A stretch of DNA of 64,000 bases. Origin: Aureimonas glaciei. GTDB taxonomy: Bacteria > Pseudomonadota > Alphaproteobacteria > Rhizobiales > Rhizobiaceae. The stretch covers positions 62,001 through 126,000 of the forward strand of contig NZ_BMJJ01000009.1 in NCBI RefSeq assembly GCF_014643375.1. The letters run 5' to 3'. This document shows positions 1-8,078 of the stretch, piece by piece. The first letter of the stretch is position 1, and every line of letters begins with the position of its first letter. The position numbers were made by a program, and so were the translations under genes. The notes beneath the pieces are model-generated. The model saw only the letters and a list, made by a program, of their open reading frames with translations, ran no database searches and had not been told where the DNA came from.

Positions 1-549
1 ATCGTCCTGCGCGTGAAAGCCGAGCCAGTCCCAGGCCGGCGACAGCGATGTGAAGATCTTGCGTCCCGTGAAACGGTAGGATCCGTCCCCGAGCGGCTCG
101 GCCTTCACGAGCGAGCCGGCAAGTCCGAGGTCGTTTCCGGGCTCTCCGTGACCGGCTGCGAACACCTTGCCGCGGCGAGCCTCCTCCAGAATCCAATCGG
201 TGCTGTGATCGCCCCGCCGCCAGAGATGGGTAGCGGCGCCGATCCAGTAGAGGTGCATGTTGATCCCCAACGCGGTGGCCGGGGCGTGATAGGCGAGTGT
301 CGCCTGCTCCCGAAGGATCTGCGGCAGGGACAGGCCCCGCCCGCCGAACTCGGTCGGCAGGTTGGCCATGAGATAGCCGGCGGCTTTCAGCTCCTTCAGA
401 TCCTCATGGAAAAAGGCGTTCTCCCGATCGTAGCCCGCGGCACGGCCCGCGATGCGGCCCAGCACAGCCGGCCCAAGGAGGGTGCCTTGCAGGACCTGCC
501 CCGCAGAGGTGGAGGTCGGTGCCTTGATGGTGGCGGTCGCTTGATGCAT
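1..549 (-). CDS. acyl-CoA dehydrogenase family protein, N-terminal part (runs off window start)
   Basis: Reading the minus strand from about 549 to base 1 gives an uninterrupted N-terminal acyl-CoA dehydrogenase-like protein with no stop before the window edge. Recognisable stretches are FHEDLKELKAAGY, LPTEFGGRGLSLPQ, GEPGNDLG (flavin-contacting middle region) and GSYRFTGRKIFTSLSP, the loop after the N-terminal helical domain. The family oxidises acyl-CoA or acyl-like substrates with FAD; some members are flavin monooxygenases of the DszC/SfnB type, and the missing C-terminus prevents a choice. Two ATGs are possible, at 555 and 549. An AGGAG (complement of 557-561) lies 1 nt from the first and 7 nt from the second, so 549 is preferred. 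It starts about 225 bp from the end of the next regulator gene. Confidence 0.85.
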   Translation of the reverse strand, partial: MHQATATIKAPTSTSAGQVLQGTLLGPAVLGRIAGRAAGYDRENAFFHEDLKELKAAGYLMANLPTEFGGRGLSLPQILREQATLAYHAPATALGINMHLYWIGAATHLWRRGDHSTDWILEEARRGKVFAAGHGEPGNDLGLAGSLVKAEPLGDGSYRFTGRKIFTSLSPAWDWLGFHAQDD

Positions 550-775
550 CTGCATGCTCCTGGACGATGGACGCTGATGGCGGGAGGACTGCTCGTCGGC
601 ACGTCGCTGCTGAAGATCGTCCTGGGTGGGCTTTCGAATTCCAGACTTTGGAGGCGCTGGTCGCTTTTCCCGATGAGGCGGGGAAAGCTTGCCCGCATTG
701 CTGGCGGGCTTCGCCGACCCTGCGGCTCGCGCTCGCCAAGCGACGCGGGCTCGAGGTGGCAGGTCGTGGAGCGGC

Positions 776-1561
776 CTAGATCAGGTGCACCTGCAGTGTG
801 AACAGGTAGCCGACGCCGCGCTCGGTGGCGATCAGCACGGCGCCGGGCATATGAACGGCAAGCTTCCGGCGCAGGCGCATGACCACAACGTCGATGCTCC
901 GGTCGAACACTTCCTCATCATGTATCCGGCTTGCGTGGATCAGCCGTTCGCGGCTTAGCACCTGTTGCGGAGCCTGCAGAAAAGCGGTGAGAAGATTGAA
1001 CTCGCCGGTCGTAACCCTGACCGAGAGGCCGCTGGGGGCCAGCAGTCGGCGGCTTCGCATGTGCAGCTCCCAGCCGCCGAATTCGTAACGCAGAGAGTCG
1101 GGCCTCGGCCCTAAGGTCGCAGGCCGTTCGGCGCGGCGGATGTTGGCGCGGATTCGGGCCAGCAGTTCCCGCAGGCCGAAGGGTTTGGCGAGATAGTCGT
1201 CGGCGCCCAGTTCCAACAGCAAAACAGTGTCAGCCTCTTCGTCCAGATCGCCGGTAACGATGATGGGCGCCGCCGACCGGATACGGAGGTCCCGCAGCAG
1301 CCGGAGCGCAGGATCACCATCACGCTGGAGGCCGACGATGAAGAGATCGACATGGCGGGACGCAAGGAGGCGGTCCAGAGTGGCGGCATCGCTGGCGGGA
1401 CTGACGTCGAACGCATGACTTGAGAGGTAGTCGCGCAGGAACTCGCGGCTGTGGCGGTCCTCGTCCACTAAAATGACATGCTTGCGCCGCGGCTCGACAA
1501 GCGCGCTGGGGACGGACCCTGTTCGCAATGGAATGCGAAAGACTTCATGGGACATCTGCAT
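776..1561 (-). CDS. OmpR-family response regulator with degenerate receiver
   Basis: A 261-residue protein with a receiver domain (about residues 25-145) and a C-terminal winged-helix DNA-binding domain (about 155-258) containing the typical TTGEFNLLTAFL and SIDVVVMRLRRKL segments. The acidic pair (VDED, 32-35), the Thr switch residue (T103) and the conserved Lys (ADDYLAKPF, K126) are present. The phospho-acceptor position is Gly77 (VDLFIVGLQ, where relatives have an Asp after the hydrophobic strand). It therefore probably works without phosphorylation. No sensor kinase is adjacent. It is read in the same direction as the acyl-CoA dehydrogenase ahead of it and could regulate that gene. The N-terminal extension of about 25 residues before the first strand is longer than usual, and ATG at 1555 is an alternative start. 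Confidence 0.9.
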   Translation of the reverse strand: MQMSHEVFRIPLRTGSVPSALVEPRRKHVILVDEDRHSREFLRDYLSSHAFDVSPASDAATLDRLLASRHVDLFIVGLQRDGDPALRLLRDLRIRSAAPIIVTGDLDEEADTVLLLELGADDYLAKPFGLRELLARIRANIRRAERPATLGPRPDSLRYEFGGWELHMRSRRLLAPSGLSVRVTTGEFNLLTAFLQAPQQVLSRERLIHASRIHDEEVFDRSIDVVVMRLRRKLAVHMPGAVLIATERGVGYLFTLQVHLI

Positions 1562-1904
1562 CGCAAATCATTCCGTTCCTGGGGCGACCGATCGTGCAGG
1601 CTCTTCGTCTGCAGCCGGTGTCCGATCGTCCATCAACCGTGGAGCATTTGTACGCGCTCACCTGCGGCGGGGCTTTTCCCTGGCTGCGGAGCTTTTGTCC
1701 TTCATTGCTGAACGCGTTCAACGACAAGTATGGGGCTGACAGCTTTGCCCGAGGCCTTTGAAAAGCGCGGCATTAGGTAGCAAAAGCCACCAAATGGACT
1801 TGGCGGAGGCCGCTCGGATATGGCTGACCTGGGATTGCGGACGGTCCTCTCATGGACAATTAGTCTGCAATAGCCGCCGACAGGATATGACTGCTGAGCT
1901 CGAT
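1562..1904. other. intergenic, no gene seen
   Basis: About 340 bp between two minus-strand regulator genes. It must carry the promoter of the response regulator at 776-1561. No reading frame in it resembles a protein, and I see no terminator-like hairpin. Confidence 0.5.
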
Positions 1905-2693
1905 CTATCGTTGCACGCGGTAGTCTGTTGGCGCGGCACCCAGGAGTCGCTTGAACATCGATGTGAACGAAGCCGGGTTCTCGTAGCCGAGATTGAGGGC
2001 GATGCTGGTCACGCTGTGGCCCTCGGCAAGTTGCGGAAGCGCCGACATGAGGCATGCCTTCTGCCGCCATTCGACGAAGCTGCATGCGGTTTCCTGCTTG
2101 AACAATCGCGTGAATGTCCGACGGCTCATCCCCAGTTCGTCGCTCCAAGCGCTAATCGTATCGTGGGGTGACGGTCTCTCGAGAAAGTCCCGGCACTTTC
2201 GGGCGAGGCGCGGGTGTCTTGGAAGCGGCAGCGAGAGAGGCAGAGGCGAAAGCTCCCGCAACTCATGAAGCAGCAGGTTCATCAGAGCGCCATCGCGGCC
2301 ATCGCGGTCATACTCCGCGGGGATGCTGGGCGCCGCTATCAGAAGGCTGCGAAGCAGGTCCGAAACGCCCACGACTTCGCAGCGGTGGAACTGGCCGGGT
2401 AAAACCGCCTCGTCGATATACAGACTGCACATCGCGACCGGACCCAGCATTGTCACGGCATGCTCCGTACCCGCCGGAATCCATAAACCGCGCTGGGGTG
2501 GCATCATCCAGGAGCCATCGGGTGTGGAAACCAGGACGACGCCGGATGAGCCGTACAGGAATTGCGCGCGTCGATGGCGGTGTGGCGTAGCCTCATACCC
2601 ATCGGGATAATCGATCCCAAGCACGAGAACGGGGCGATCCACGTCCCGATCTGAGGGGGAAATATCCGGATCGTGCCTTTGGCCCACTTGCAT
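1905..2693 (-). CDS. AraC-family transcriptional regulator with cupin sensor domain
   Basis: A 262-residue regulator. Residues about 20-100 form a cupin-like sensor (HRHRRAQFLYGSSGV, WMMPPQRGLWIPAGTEH), which in this subfamily binds a small ligand. Residues about 160-258 hold the two helix-turn-helix motifs of the AraC/XylS domain (ISAWSDELGMSRRTFTRLFK and the C-terminal NPASFTSMFKRLLGAAPTDYR). The architecture matches the NimR/YdiP-like group. No structural gene is clearly paired with it; the divergent neighbour is a DUF1127 protein, and the response regulator lies downstream in the same direction. The effector cannot be predicted from sequence. Confidence 0.9.
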   Translation of the reverse strand: MQVGQRHDPDISPSDRDVDRPVLVLGIDYPDGYEATPHRHRRAQFLYGSSGVVLVSTPDGSWMMPPQRGLWIPAGTEHAVTMLGPVAMCSLYIDEAVLPGQFHRCEVVGVSDLLRSLLIAAPSIPAEYDRDGRDGALMNLLLHELRELSPLPLSLPLPRHPRLARKCRDFLERPSPHDTISAWSDELGMSRRTFTRLFKQETACSFVEWRQKACLMSALPQLAEGHSVTSIALNLGYENPASFTSMFKRLLGAAPTDYRVQR

Positions 2694-2789
2694 AATAATT
2701 CAGCCTACCAGCGGTGGCAGGCCACAGGCAATGGGCAGAGATCATGGTGCAGGGACGCCTCGACGTTCGTTGAACCGGCTGGGATCGCC

Positions 2790-3008
2790 ATGACCCATAC
2801 CACCCTCCGCGATAGCACCTCTCTTCCCTCGCAACGATCCTCTTTCCGTCGTGGGGCCGCGCACTCGTTCGTGCAACGGATGCTGCTCTGGATCGAGCGC
2901 TCGCGGCAGCGCGTCGTGCTTGCCGAGCTGGATGACGAGCGCCTCCGCGATCTGGGCCTCTGCCGAGGGGATGTCGCGCGCGAATGCGCGAAAAGGTTCT
3001 GGCAGTAG
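2790..3008 (+). CDS. DUF1127 domain protein
   Basis: A 72-residue protein whose C-terminal half (WIERSRQRVVLAELDDERL then RDLGLCRGDVARECAKRFW) is a textbook DUF1127 domain. These short basic proteins are common in alphaproteobacteria; some members bind RNA and influence phosphate, nitrogen or carbon metabolism. ATG at 2790 is chosen because the in-frame upstream part has no family similarity and would overlap the AraC promoter region. It is divergent from the AraC gene. Confidence 0.75.
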   Translation: MTHTTLRDSTSLPSQRSSFRRGAAHSFVQRMLLWIERSRQRVVLAELDDERLRDLGLCRGDVARECAKRFWQ

Positions 3009-3205
3009 GTGGGCCACTGATTGTCAGTTGTCGATGAGCCGGATGTCTGCTGGCGATCGTTGGGGCAGTAGGCGGGCGGAGGCAGAGTTGGGTCGAGGCC
3101 TGCCGTTCGTTGGTGGCATTTGCTGCCTAAGCTACCTCGGAATTCTATGCTCGCTGCCGCTTTTGACTGGCTCAATCGATAATAGGCCGTATAGTGGGCG
3201 ACAGT

Positions 3206-3457
3206 TCAATCGTATAATATAGCTATGTGACGGTCTTCGGCCGTTGGTTGATAGTCGCACTGATCAGCGTAGAGATCGAGCCACTTACCGGCCGTCCCAC
3301 CGTTCGGAAAGCGATGTCGCTTGGCATTCTGCCACCGGATTGCCAAAAGGGTGCAGTCGGAAACTTCGAAGAGCTTGTTGGATATGATCCATGTCATGGC
3401 ACTTAGCGCGAATACACCGAGAATTACACTAAATGCGAATTTGGCAGAATGGGTCAT
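3206..3457 (-). CDS. possible small membrane-anchored protein
   Basis: An 83-codon frame with a credible N-terminal hydrophobic segment (residues about 6-25, AFSVILGVFALSAMTWII) followed by a soluble stretch with two cysteines. It lies in a locally AT-richer patch than its surroundings, which makes chance long frames less likely than elsewhere in this GC-rich window. The nearest purine-rich ribosome-binding sequence (GGAGGAG) is about 17 nt from the ATG, which is too far, so the start is uncertain. I recognise no family. It could be a remnant in a decaying region next to the tRNA fragment. Confidence 0.35.
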   Translation of the reverse strand: MTHSAKFAFSVILGVFALSAMTWIISNKLFEVSDCTLLAIRWQNAKRHRFPNGGTAGKWLDLYADQCDYQPTAEDRHIAILYD

Positions 3458-4111
3458 TCGTTTGCCGCCGCGCCTCGCTCCTCCTTGAGGACAGACTACC
3501 CGCTAGATAATCTTGTGCAAATCCGCGCGTGATTGGCTTGGCCGGTCAAGAGAACGCACTTGCACGCTTGGATGCCGCCAAGCGCTGACAGACCCTAGTC
3601 CTCGACGACAAATTTCACGCAGTCGCTCGGAGTCGCCAGCCGGAATCACAATCCGCGTGTCGGGGGTTCAAGTCCCTCTCCCGCTACCATTTAACTTTTC
3701 GAAATTATTCGAGAATAACGCCGCCATCACGATGCGCATGGTGGCGATTGTGCCCGATGCGTCCACTCGTGCCAGGTTCGTGTGCCACTGACCTTTTTGC
3801 GGGTATGCGCACAAGTGGCTTCGTTCGAGTCAGTAGGGGCGCGATTCGCCGCCTCACAACCCGCGTTCCGGCTTTGCCAAGTCAGTGAGGATAAAGACGC
3901 GATCGGGCCGAAAGCTGCCTCTCCACTTCCGGCGCTCCGACGAAGATAGCTGTCATTCCGCTCACGCCCTTCTGGACAATCCGAGAGCTACAACTCGAAC
4001 CCTTGGCTGGGATGGGCGCGATGTTAACCCGGCGCTTACTTCCGGAGCGGCGCTCACCGCCCCGGATGCCAGCGTGCGATCAATCTCGACGGAACGAAGG
4101 CGCCATTGCCT
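3458..4111. other. gene-poor region around a tRNA remnant
   Basis: About 650 bp with no convincing protein-coding frame. The only feature I can support is the tRNA 3' fragment at about 3636-3689. The mixture of AT-rich patches and fragments fits a decayed mobile-element border. Confidence 0.5.
3636..3689 (+). pseudogene. 3' half of a tRNA, resembling elongator tRNA-Met
   Basis: An anticodon arm (CCGGA, loop ATCACAA, TCCGC, 3640-3656), a variable region, a five-pair T stem with loop TTCAAGT (3662-3678), the acceptor strand TCCCGCT (3679-3685), discriminator A and CCA (3687-3689) are all legible. The matching 5' acceptor strand and D arm are absent upstream, so this is not an intact gene. From memory the sequence is closest to the alphaproteobacterial tRNA-Met(CAT) 3' end, with the anticodon loop changed from CAT to CAC. 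tRNA 3' ends are the usual attachment sites of integrative elements, so this may be the distal attachment repeat of an island; orientation would place the island to the left. Confidence 0.6.
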
Positions 4112-5179
4112 TCACCTCAGCCCCATCGTCTCCCGATACCCCTCCAGATACTCCCGCTCGGCCTCGCTCACCCGGTCCATGCCGTTCATCGCCCGGTGCC
4201 AGAGCGGCACGATCGCCGGTGGCCTGCCGGCCTTCTCGATGCGCTTGGCCTGATCCTGCGAAAGCGTCAGCTCGATCGAGCCGAGATTGTCGCGCAGATG
4301 CGCTTCGCTGCGCGCGCCGAGGGCGATCGAGTGGACGCCAGGGCGCTCGCGCAGCCAGGCGAGCACCACCTGCGGTACGCTGCGGCCGACCTCGGCGGAG
4401 ACCTCCTTGAGCACGTCGATCACCCGGTAGAGCCGCTCGGTGTCGACGATGTGCGGCTCCGGCCAGTCGTTGCCCTGGCGGGTGCCCGGCTGCGGGCCGT
4501 TCTTGCGGTCGATCTTGCCGGTGAGGAGCCCCTCGCCGAGCGGGCTCCAGACCTGCGTCGCGACGCCGAGATCACGGCCGGCCGGGATGATCTCGTATTC
4601 GGCCTCGCGGGCCTCGGGCGTGTAGTTGAGCTGGTGGGCGACCGGCGGCGTCGCGCCGAGCATCTTCGCCGTCAGCACGGTCTTGGCCACCTGCCAGCCG
4701 CCATAGTTGGAGACGCCCCAGGAGCGGATCTTGCCGGCGCGGATCAGGTCGTCCATCACCGCGACGGTCTCTTCCACCGGGGTGACGCCGTCCCACTGGT
4801 GGATCCAGTAGTGGTCGATCCAGTCGGTCTGAAGCCGCTTCAGGCTCTCGTCGATCTGGCCCAGGATGTGGGCGCGGGATGCGCCGGCCATGTTCGGCCC
4901 CTCGCCCATGGTGGTGCGAACTTTCGAGAAGATCAAAAGGTCGTTCCGCCGCCCCTTTACCGCCTCGCCGACGACCTTTTCGGAGTCGCCCTTCGAATAG
5001 ATGTTGGCGGTGTCGATGGCGTTGACGCCGGCGTCGCGGGCGATGTCGATGAAGCGCTTGGCCTCCTCGACGCCGACATTGCCGGTCTTTTCGAAGCCGT
5101 GGGTGCCGCCGAAGGTGACGGTGCCGAGCACGAGGGGCGAGACCATCATGCCGGAATTGCCGAAGGGGGCGTATTTCAT
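4112..5179 (-). CDS. aldo/keto reductase
   Basis: A 355-residue member of the aldo/keto reductase superfamily (TIM barrel, NADPH-dependent). Visible hallmarks are the catalytic DTANIYSKGDSE (Asp and Tyr), IFSKVRTTMG (Lys), DHYWIHQWDG (His), and the C-terminal nucleotide-binding SIALGARSEAHLRDNL. It is closest in style to the YajO/Tas/YghZ type enzymes that reduce small aldehydes and ketones. The start is MKYAPFGNSGMMV at 5179, because the long in-frame extension upstream has no family similarity. It stands alone between non-coding stretches, so its substrate cannot be inferred from neighbours. Confidence 0.9.
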   Translation of the reverse strand: MKYAPFGNSGMMVSPLVLGTVTFGGTHGFEKTGNVGVEEAKRFIDIARDAGVNAIDTANIYSKGDSEKVVGEAVKGRRNDLLIFSKVRTTMGEGPNMAGASRAHILGQIDESLKRLQTDWIDHYWIHQWDGVTPVEETVAVMDDLIRAGKIRSWGVSNYGGWQVAKTVLTAKMLGATPPVAHQLNYTPEAREAEYEIIPAGRDLGVATQVWSPLGEGLLTGKIDRKNGPQPGTRQGNDWPEPHIVDTERLYRVIDVLKEVSAEVGRSVPQVVLAWLRERPGVHSIALGARSEAHLRDNLGSIELTLSQDQAKRIEKAGRPPAIVPLWHRAMNGMDRVSEAEREYLEGYRETMGLR

Positions 5180-5579
5180 GTCGGACTCTTTCGCTGGATG
5201 TCGGTTCGGGTTGCGGATGCTTCGCTGCAGCTTTGCGGGCAACGCGAACGGCCGCCGCGGGTTCGATCCTTTCATCGCCTCAGTCCTGCCGCTCGCCCCG
5301 TGCCAGGACCGCGCGAGGTCCGGGAGGACAGGACCTGTGCGCCATCTGGACAGAAACGGGAACCGCAAGCAACGGGAGGTCGCCGGCTTCAGCTTGGCCT
5401 CCTTGGGGCACTTCCCGCCGACGCAATGTCTGCTGCATTCGGCCTTGGACAAGCGCTTTGCCGCACGAACTGAACCGGGCCATTTGAGGATGGCTCTTCA
5501 CGGACATTCCACGTCTGGAACCCTCCGGCAGCGGATGTGTAGTCCTCCTGTAGAAAACGAGTTCCTCCAGGAGCGATGA
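5180..5579. other. divergent intergenic region
   Basis: About 400 bp separating the minus-strand aldo/keto reductase from the plus-strand gene at 5580. It must contain both promoters. No protein-like frame and no strong hairpin were seen. Confidence 0.4.
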
Positions 5580-6239
5580 GTGGCAAGACCCGGAAAGGCC
5601 AGGGATAGCGGTCCTCTGATTCCCGAGGGGACCAGCGTGCGCGAAGCGCAATGGCCTTTCCCTGTGGCCGCTGCGATGGGGTCGTCCGTTCGGTTCAAGG
5701 GCATCGACCGCGAGGTGCGGTTGCGCCTGCCGTTTCCGGTGCGAGCCTACCTGGCCTCCGATGCCGCGGTTTTCACGCTGCGCATGCCCGACGATCAGGA
5801 GGGTGCTTTCCAAGCTGCCTGCGAAACGATCGAGACCGTCCTCTCTGGCATCGACACCCTCCCGGTCTTACCCAGCGAGGCCGAGGAGATTCTGACGATC
5901 CTGCCACGCGAGCGGCTGAAGTGGACGAAGGACGGGCGCCTGCTCAGCGCCGGCACGAAGACCGTCAAGATGCGGGGCCGCGCAAAAGCGGTGACCTTCC
6001 ACGTCCACGACCCGCGCCACATCGAGGACGTGCTCGATCGGGACATGCCCACCGCGTGGCGAGAAGCAGACGCCGCCGAGACGGCGGAGAACAGGCGCAA
6101 GGGTGCGGGAAAAGCAGCTCTGACAAGATCGGGGAAGAGCGGGCCGAAGCTGCCGACAGCCCGGCGATCAAAGCGGGATCCAGAGGCCGTGGACCTGGCG
6201 GGTTGGCGGGAGTTCGACGCAGAAGGATTTCTTCGGTGA
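5580..6239 (+). CDS. conserved hypothetical protein
   Basis: A 219-residue soluble protein that I cannot assign to a named family. The centre (residues about 35-160) has regular alternating hydrophobic strands and the phrases ILPRERLKWTKDGRLLSAG and AVTFHVHDPRHIEDVLDRD; the tail is rich in Lys, Arg and Ala and probably disordered. Proteins with this central phrase occur, as I recall, in other rhizobial accessory regions. A GTG start at 5580 follows CCAGGAG by about 6 nt. An ATG at 5576 in another frame runs only 10 codons, so it is either a decoy or a very short leader overlapping the start. Confidence 0.65.
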   Translation: MARPGKARDSGPLIPEGTSVREAQWPFPVAAAMGSSVRFKGIDREVRLRLPFPVRAYLASDAAVFTLRMPDDQEGAFQAACETIETVLSGIDTLPVLPSEAEEILTILPRERLKWTKDGRLLSAGTKTVKMRGRAKAVTFHVHDPRHIEDVLDRDMPTAWREADAAETAENRRKGAGKAALTRSGKSGPKLPTARRSKRDPEAVDLAGWREFDAEGFLR

Positions 6240-7219
6240 GCTCCCAGCCTGCAAATTGGATTTGCGTCCACCTCCGCGTGTCTTGTGGCTATCCAACCTG
6301 GACTTCACCTCGCGCTCACTTGCGGCCGATCACGGTACTGGCCATGGCGTTCCTGTGCGATCGGCCATCTCCGCCATGTTTCTCCGCGATCAGCAGCCAG
6401 TAGCGGCCTATGCCTCTGATGGTTCTATCGAGTTTCTGTGATGAGAAAGTCCGGAACATCGACTTATCCGGTGTCCAAGAACTCGTGATGGACTGGCGGA
6501 CGACGCCATTGGAACGCCCATGCAATAACGCGCTGGTGGAATGCCAGGGTTTTCATCGCGACGGCAGTCCCGTTGAGCAAACCTGGCGCACGTCCATCGA
6601 CGGCTTTTCATGGCTGCCGCCGGGCGAAAGCACTGGGCCGCGAGATCTGTTCGAGCGCACCTATGATGCAGAGCGATATGATCTGAGCCGAACGCGCTGC
6701 CGCCGCGCGCATGCGGCCCTTCGCGAGGCACCGGAGGCAGTCTCCTCTTTTACCGACAGCGTGCGGCCCGATACCGGTCCCGTGCGGTTCCGCGTTAACA
6801 ATGGTACCGCGCTCACGCTCACGGCCGTGCTCTTCTCCTGCAGGCAGGACGACACTATTCGCGTGACCTTCCTGACCAGCCGATGTCGCATTGAACTTCA
6901 AGCTGGAGCCCGACGGCACGATCGAGCTGATCAGCGAGCGCATGTGCACCGAAATCCGCAACTGCCTCGTCTGCTCGGTCGATGCTCACTGAAATTTCGC
7001 GCCTGGCGCAACGCAGGCGGCCTGTGTTCCGCACGGACATTAAGGCAGCGCGATCTGCGGCTGACACTCCCAGAACCCGGGCCCTTCACGCACGTTGTGC
7101 GGCGTTGAATTTGGTTCCGCGATCCAGAAATGACCTTATTCCGACCAGCTGCCATCCACATTGAGAACACGCGTCACGGTGATGAACGGCCTCCCTCAAC
7201 AATGGAAGTGCCCCACCCG
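6240..7219. other. gene-poor gap holding only a possible broken gene
   Basis: No intact gene is convincing between the hypothetical protein ending at 6239 and the RlpA-like protein. See the candidate frameshifted gene at 6410-6992. No repeats or terminators stood out. Confidence 0.4.
6410..6992 (+). pseudogene. possible frameshifted hypothetical gene
   Basis: From ATG 6410 the frame reads protein-like for about 155 codons (for example ECQGFHRDGSPVEQTW, FSWLPPGESTGPRDLFER, TGPVRFRVNNGTALTL) and then turns into a low-quality Arg/His-rich tail. Around 6876-6990 a different plus frame gives LNFKLEPDGTIELISER followed by CTEIRNCLVCSVDAH and a stop at 6990-6992. The two halves look like one protein broken by a frameshift near 6870. 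I recognise no family. The alternative is that both are chance frames in a gene-poor 980-bp gap. Confidence 0.3.
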
Positions 7220-7609
7220 ATGAAGCTACTGCCGATGTCCGCTGCCGCTCTTGCCCTCTGTCTCTCCACCTTTTCCGGCAGTGCCGTGACATCGGCTAAC
7301 GCAGAACCCGCGACCGTCAGGACAATTTCCGGCCCCGCTTCCTGGTATGGCCCAGGCTTCCATGGCCGCAAGACGGCCAACGGGGAGCGGTTCAATCAGA
7401 ACGCGCTGACCGCTGCGCACCGCACATTGCCCTTCGGCACCAAAGTGCGCGTGACGTGCAAAACATCCGGCAAGTCGGTGACCGTGCGCATCAACGATCG
7501 AGGACCGTTCCACGGCAACCGCGTGCTCGATCTCTCCCGCGGGGCGGCGAGTAAGATCGGGATCATCGGCTCGGGGGTCGGCAGGGTAAAAATCGAGGTC
7601 CTCGCCTGA
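7220..7609 (+). CDS. rlpA: septal ring lytic transglycosylase RlpA-like protein
   Basis: A 129-residue secreted protein. Residues 1-27 ([18 protein letters not shown], ending near SANA) form a signal peptide. The rest is the double-psi beta-barrel of the RlpA family: [52 protein letters not shown] and [17 protein letters not shown], with the catalytic-type Asp in NDRGP. It is a short single-domain form without the C-terminal SPOR domain that targets RlpA to the septum. The family cleaves denuded peptidoglycan glycan strands. ATG 7220 is chosen because the signal peptide begins there; ATG 7202 would add six residues before it. Confidence 0.85.
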   Translation: MKLLPMSAAALALCLSTFSGSAVTSANAEPATVRTISGPASWYGPGFHGRKTANGERFNQNALTAAHRTLPFGTKVRVTCKTSGKSVTVRINDRGPFHGNRVLDLSRGAASKIGIIGSGVGRVKIEVLA

Positions 7610-7703
7610 CGCGAGCCTTCGGCTTTCCGCGAGGCAATGCGGACTGCGGCGCAGGTAACGGCCTGCCGCCAGCGACCGCGCCAAAATCGCAAGGGTAGTG
7701 ACT

Positions 7704-8021
7704 GTGTCAGGCCCCCTTTATCCGCAGACGCCGGACGGCAGATACTGTGTGGTTCGGGGGCGTCTGTGGCGGAAATCCAACCCCAGCCTCAGTGCCGAGA
7801 CTCAAGGCACTCTCGTCAGCGAACTGATGGCGGCCCGTCGTGCAGTCCGCGATGGAAAAGGTGATCCGGCTGCGATCGCAGCGGCGCGCCGCCGCGTTGA
7901 CGATGCAAAGGTGGCATTGGGGGAGCGCGGGCCGGTTTGGTGGCAAGACGGTGCACCGGACTACAATCGGCGCATGGCTTTGAACACGCCTTACGCGGAC
8001 TGGTTTTCACGTCTGCCGTGA
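7704..8021 (+). CDS. conserved hypothetical protein
   Basis: About 105 residues. The N-terminus (YPQTPDGRYCVVRGRLWRK) resembles a short beta hairpin, a helical middle (ELMAARRAVRDGKGDP, then AARRRVDDAKVALGERG) follows, and a conserved tail GPVWWQDGAPDYNRRMA then NTPYADWF completes it. I recall this tail as frequent in rhizobial proteins of unknown function. GTG at 7704 has AAGGG (7691-7695) 8 nt upstream; GTG at 7698 is too close to it. It lies about 90 bp after the RlpA-like gene and may share its transcript. No function can be given. Confidence 0.7.
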   Translation: MSGPLYPQTPDGRYCVVRGRLWRKSNPSLSAETQGTLVSELMAARRAVRDGKGDPAAIAAARRRVDDAKVALGERGPVWWQDGAPDYNRRMALNTPYADWFSRLP

Positions 8022-8078
8022 AGCGTCCGCCCTTTGCGTATCGAGCACCCTCCACCGTCGCGCCGTGACTGACCGTCA

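Noticed and set aside
567-779. Plus-strand 70-codon frame with FPDE and CPHC resembling the N-terminus of IS1595-type transposases
   Set aside because: Only two short motifs match, the zinc-ribbon partner cysteines are missing and it overlaps the promoter of the acyl-CoA dehydrogenase gene.
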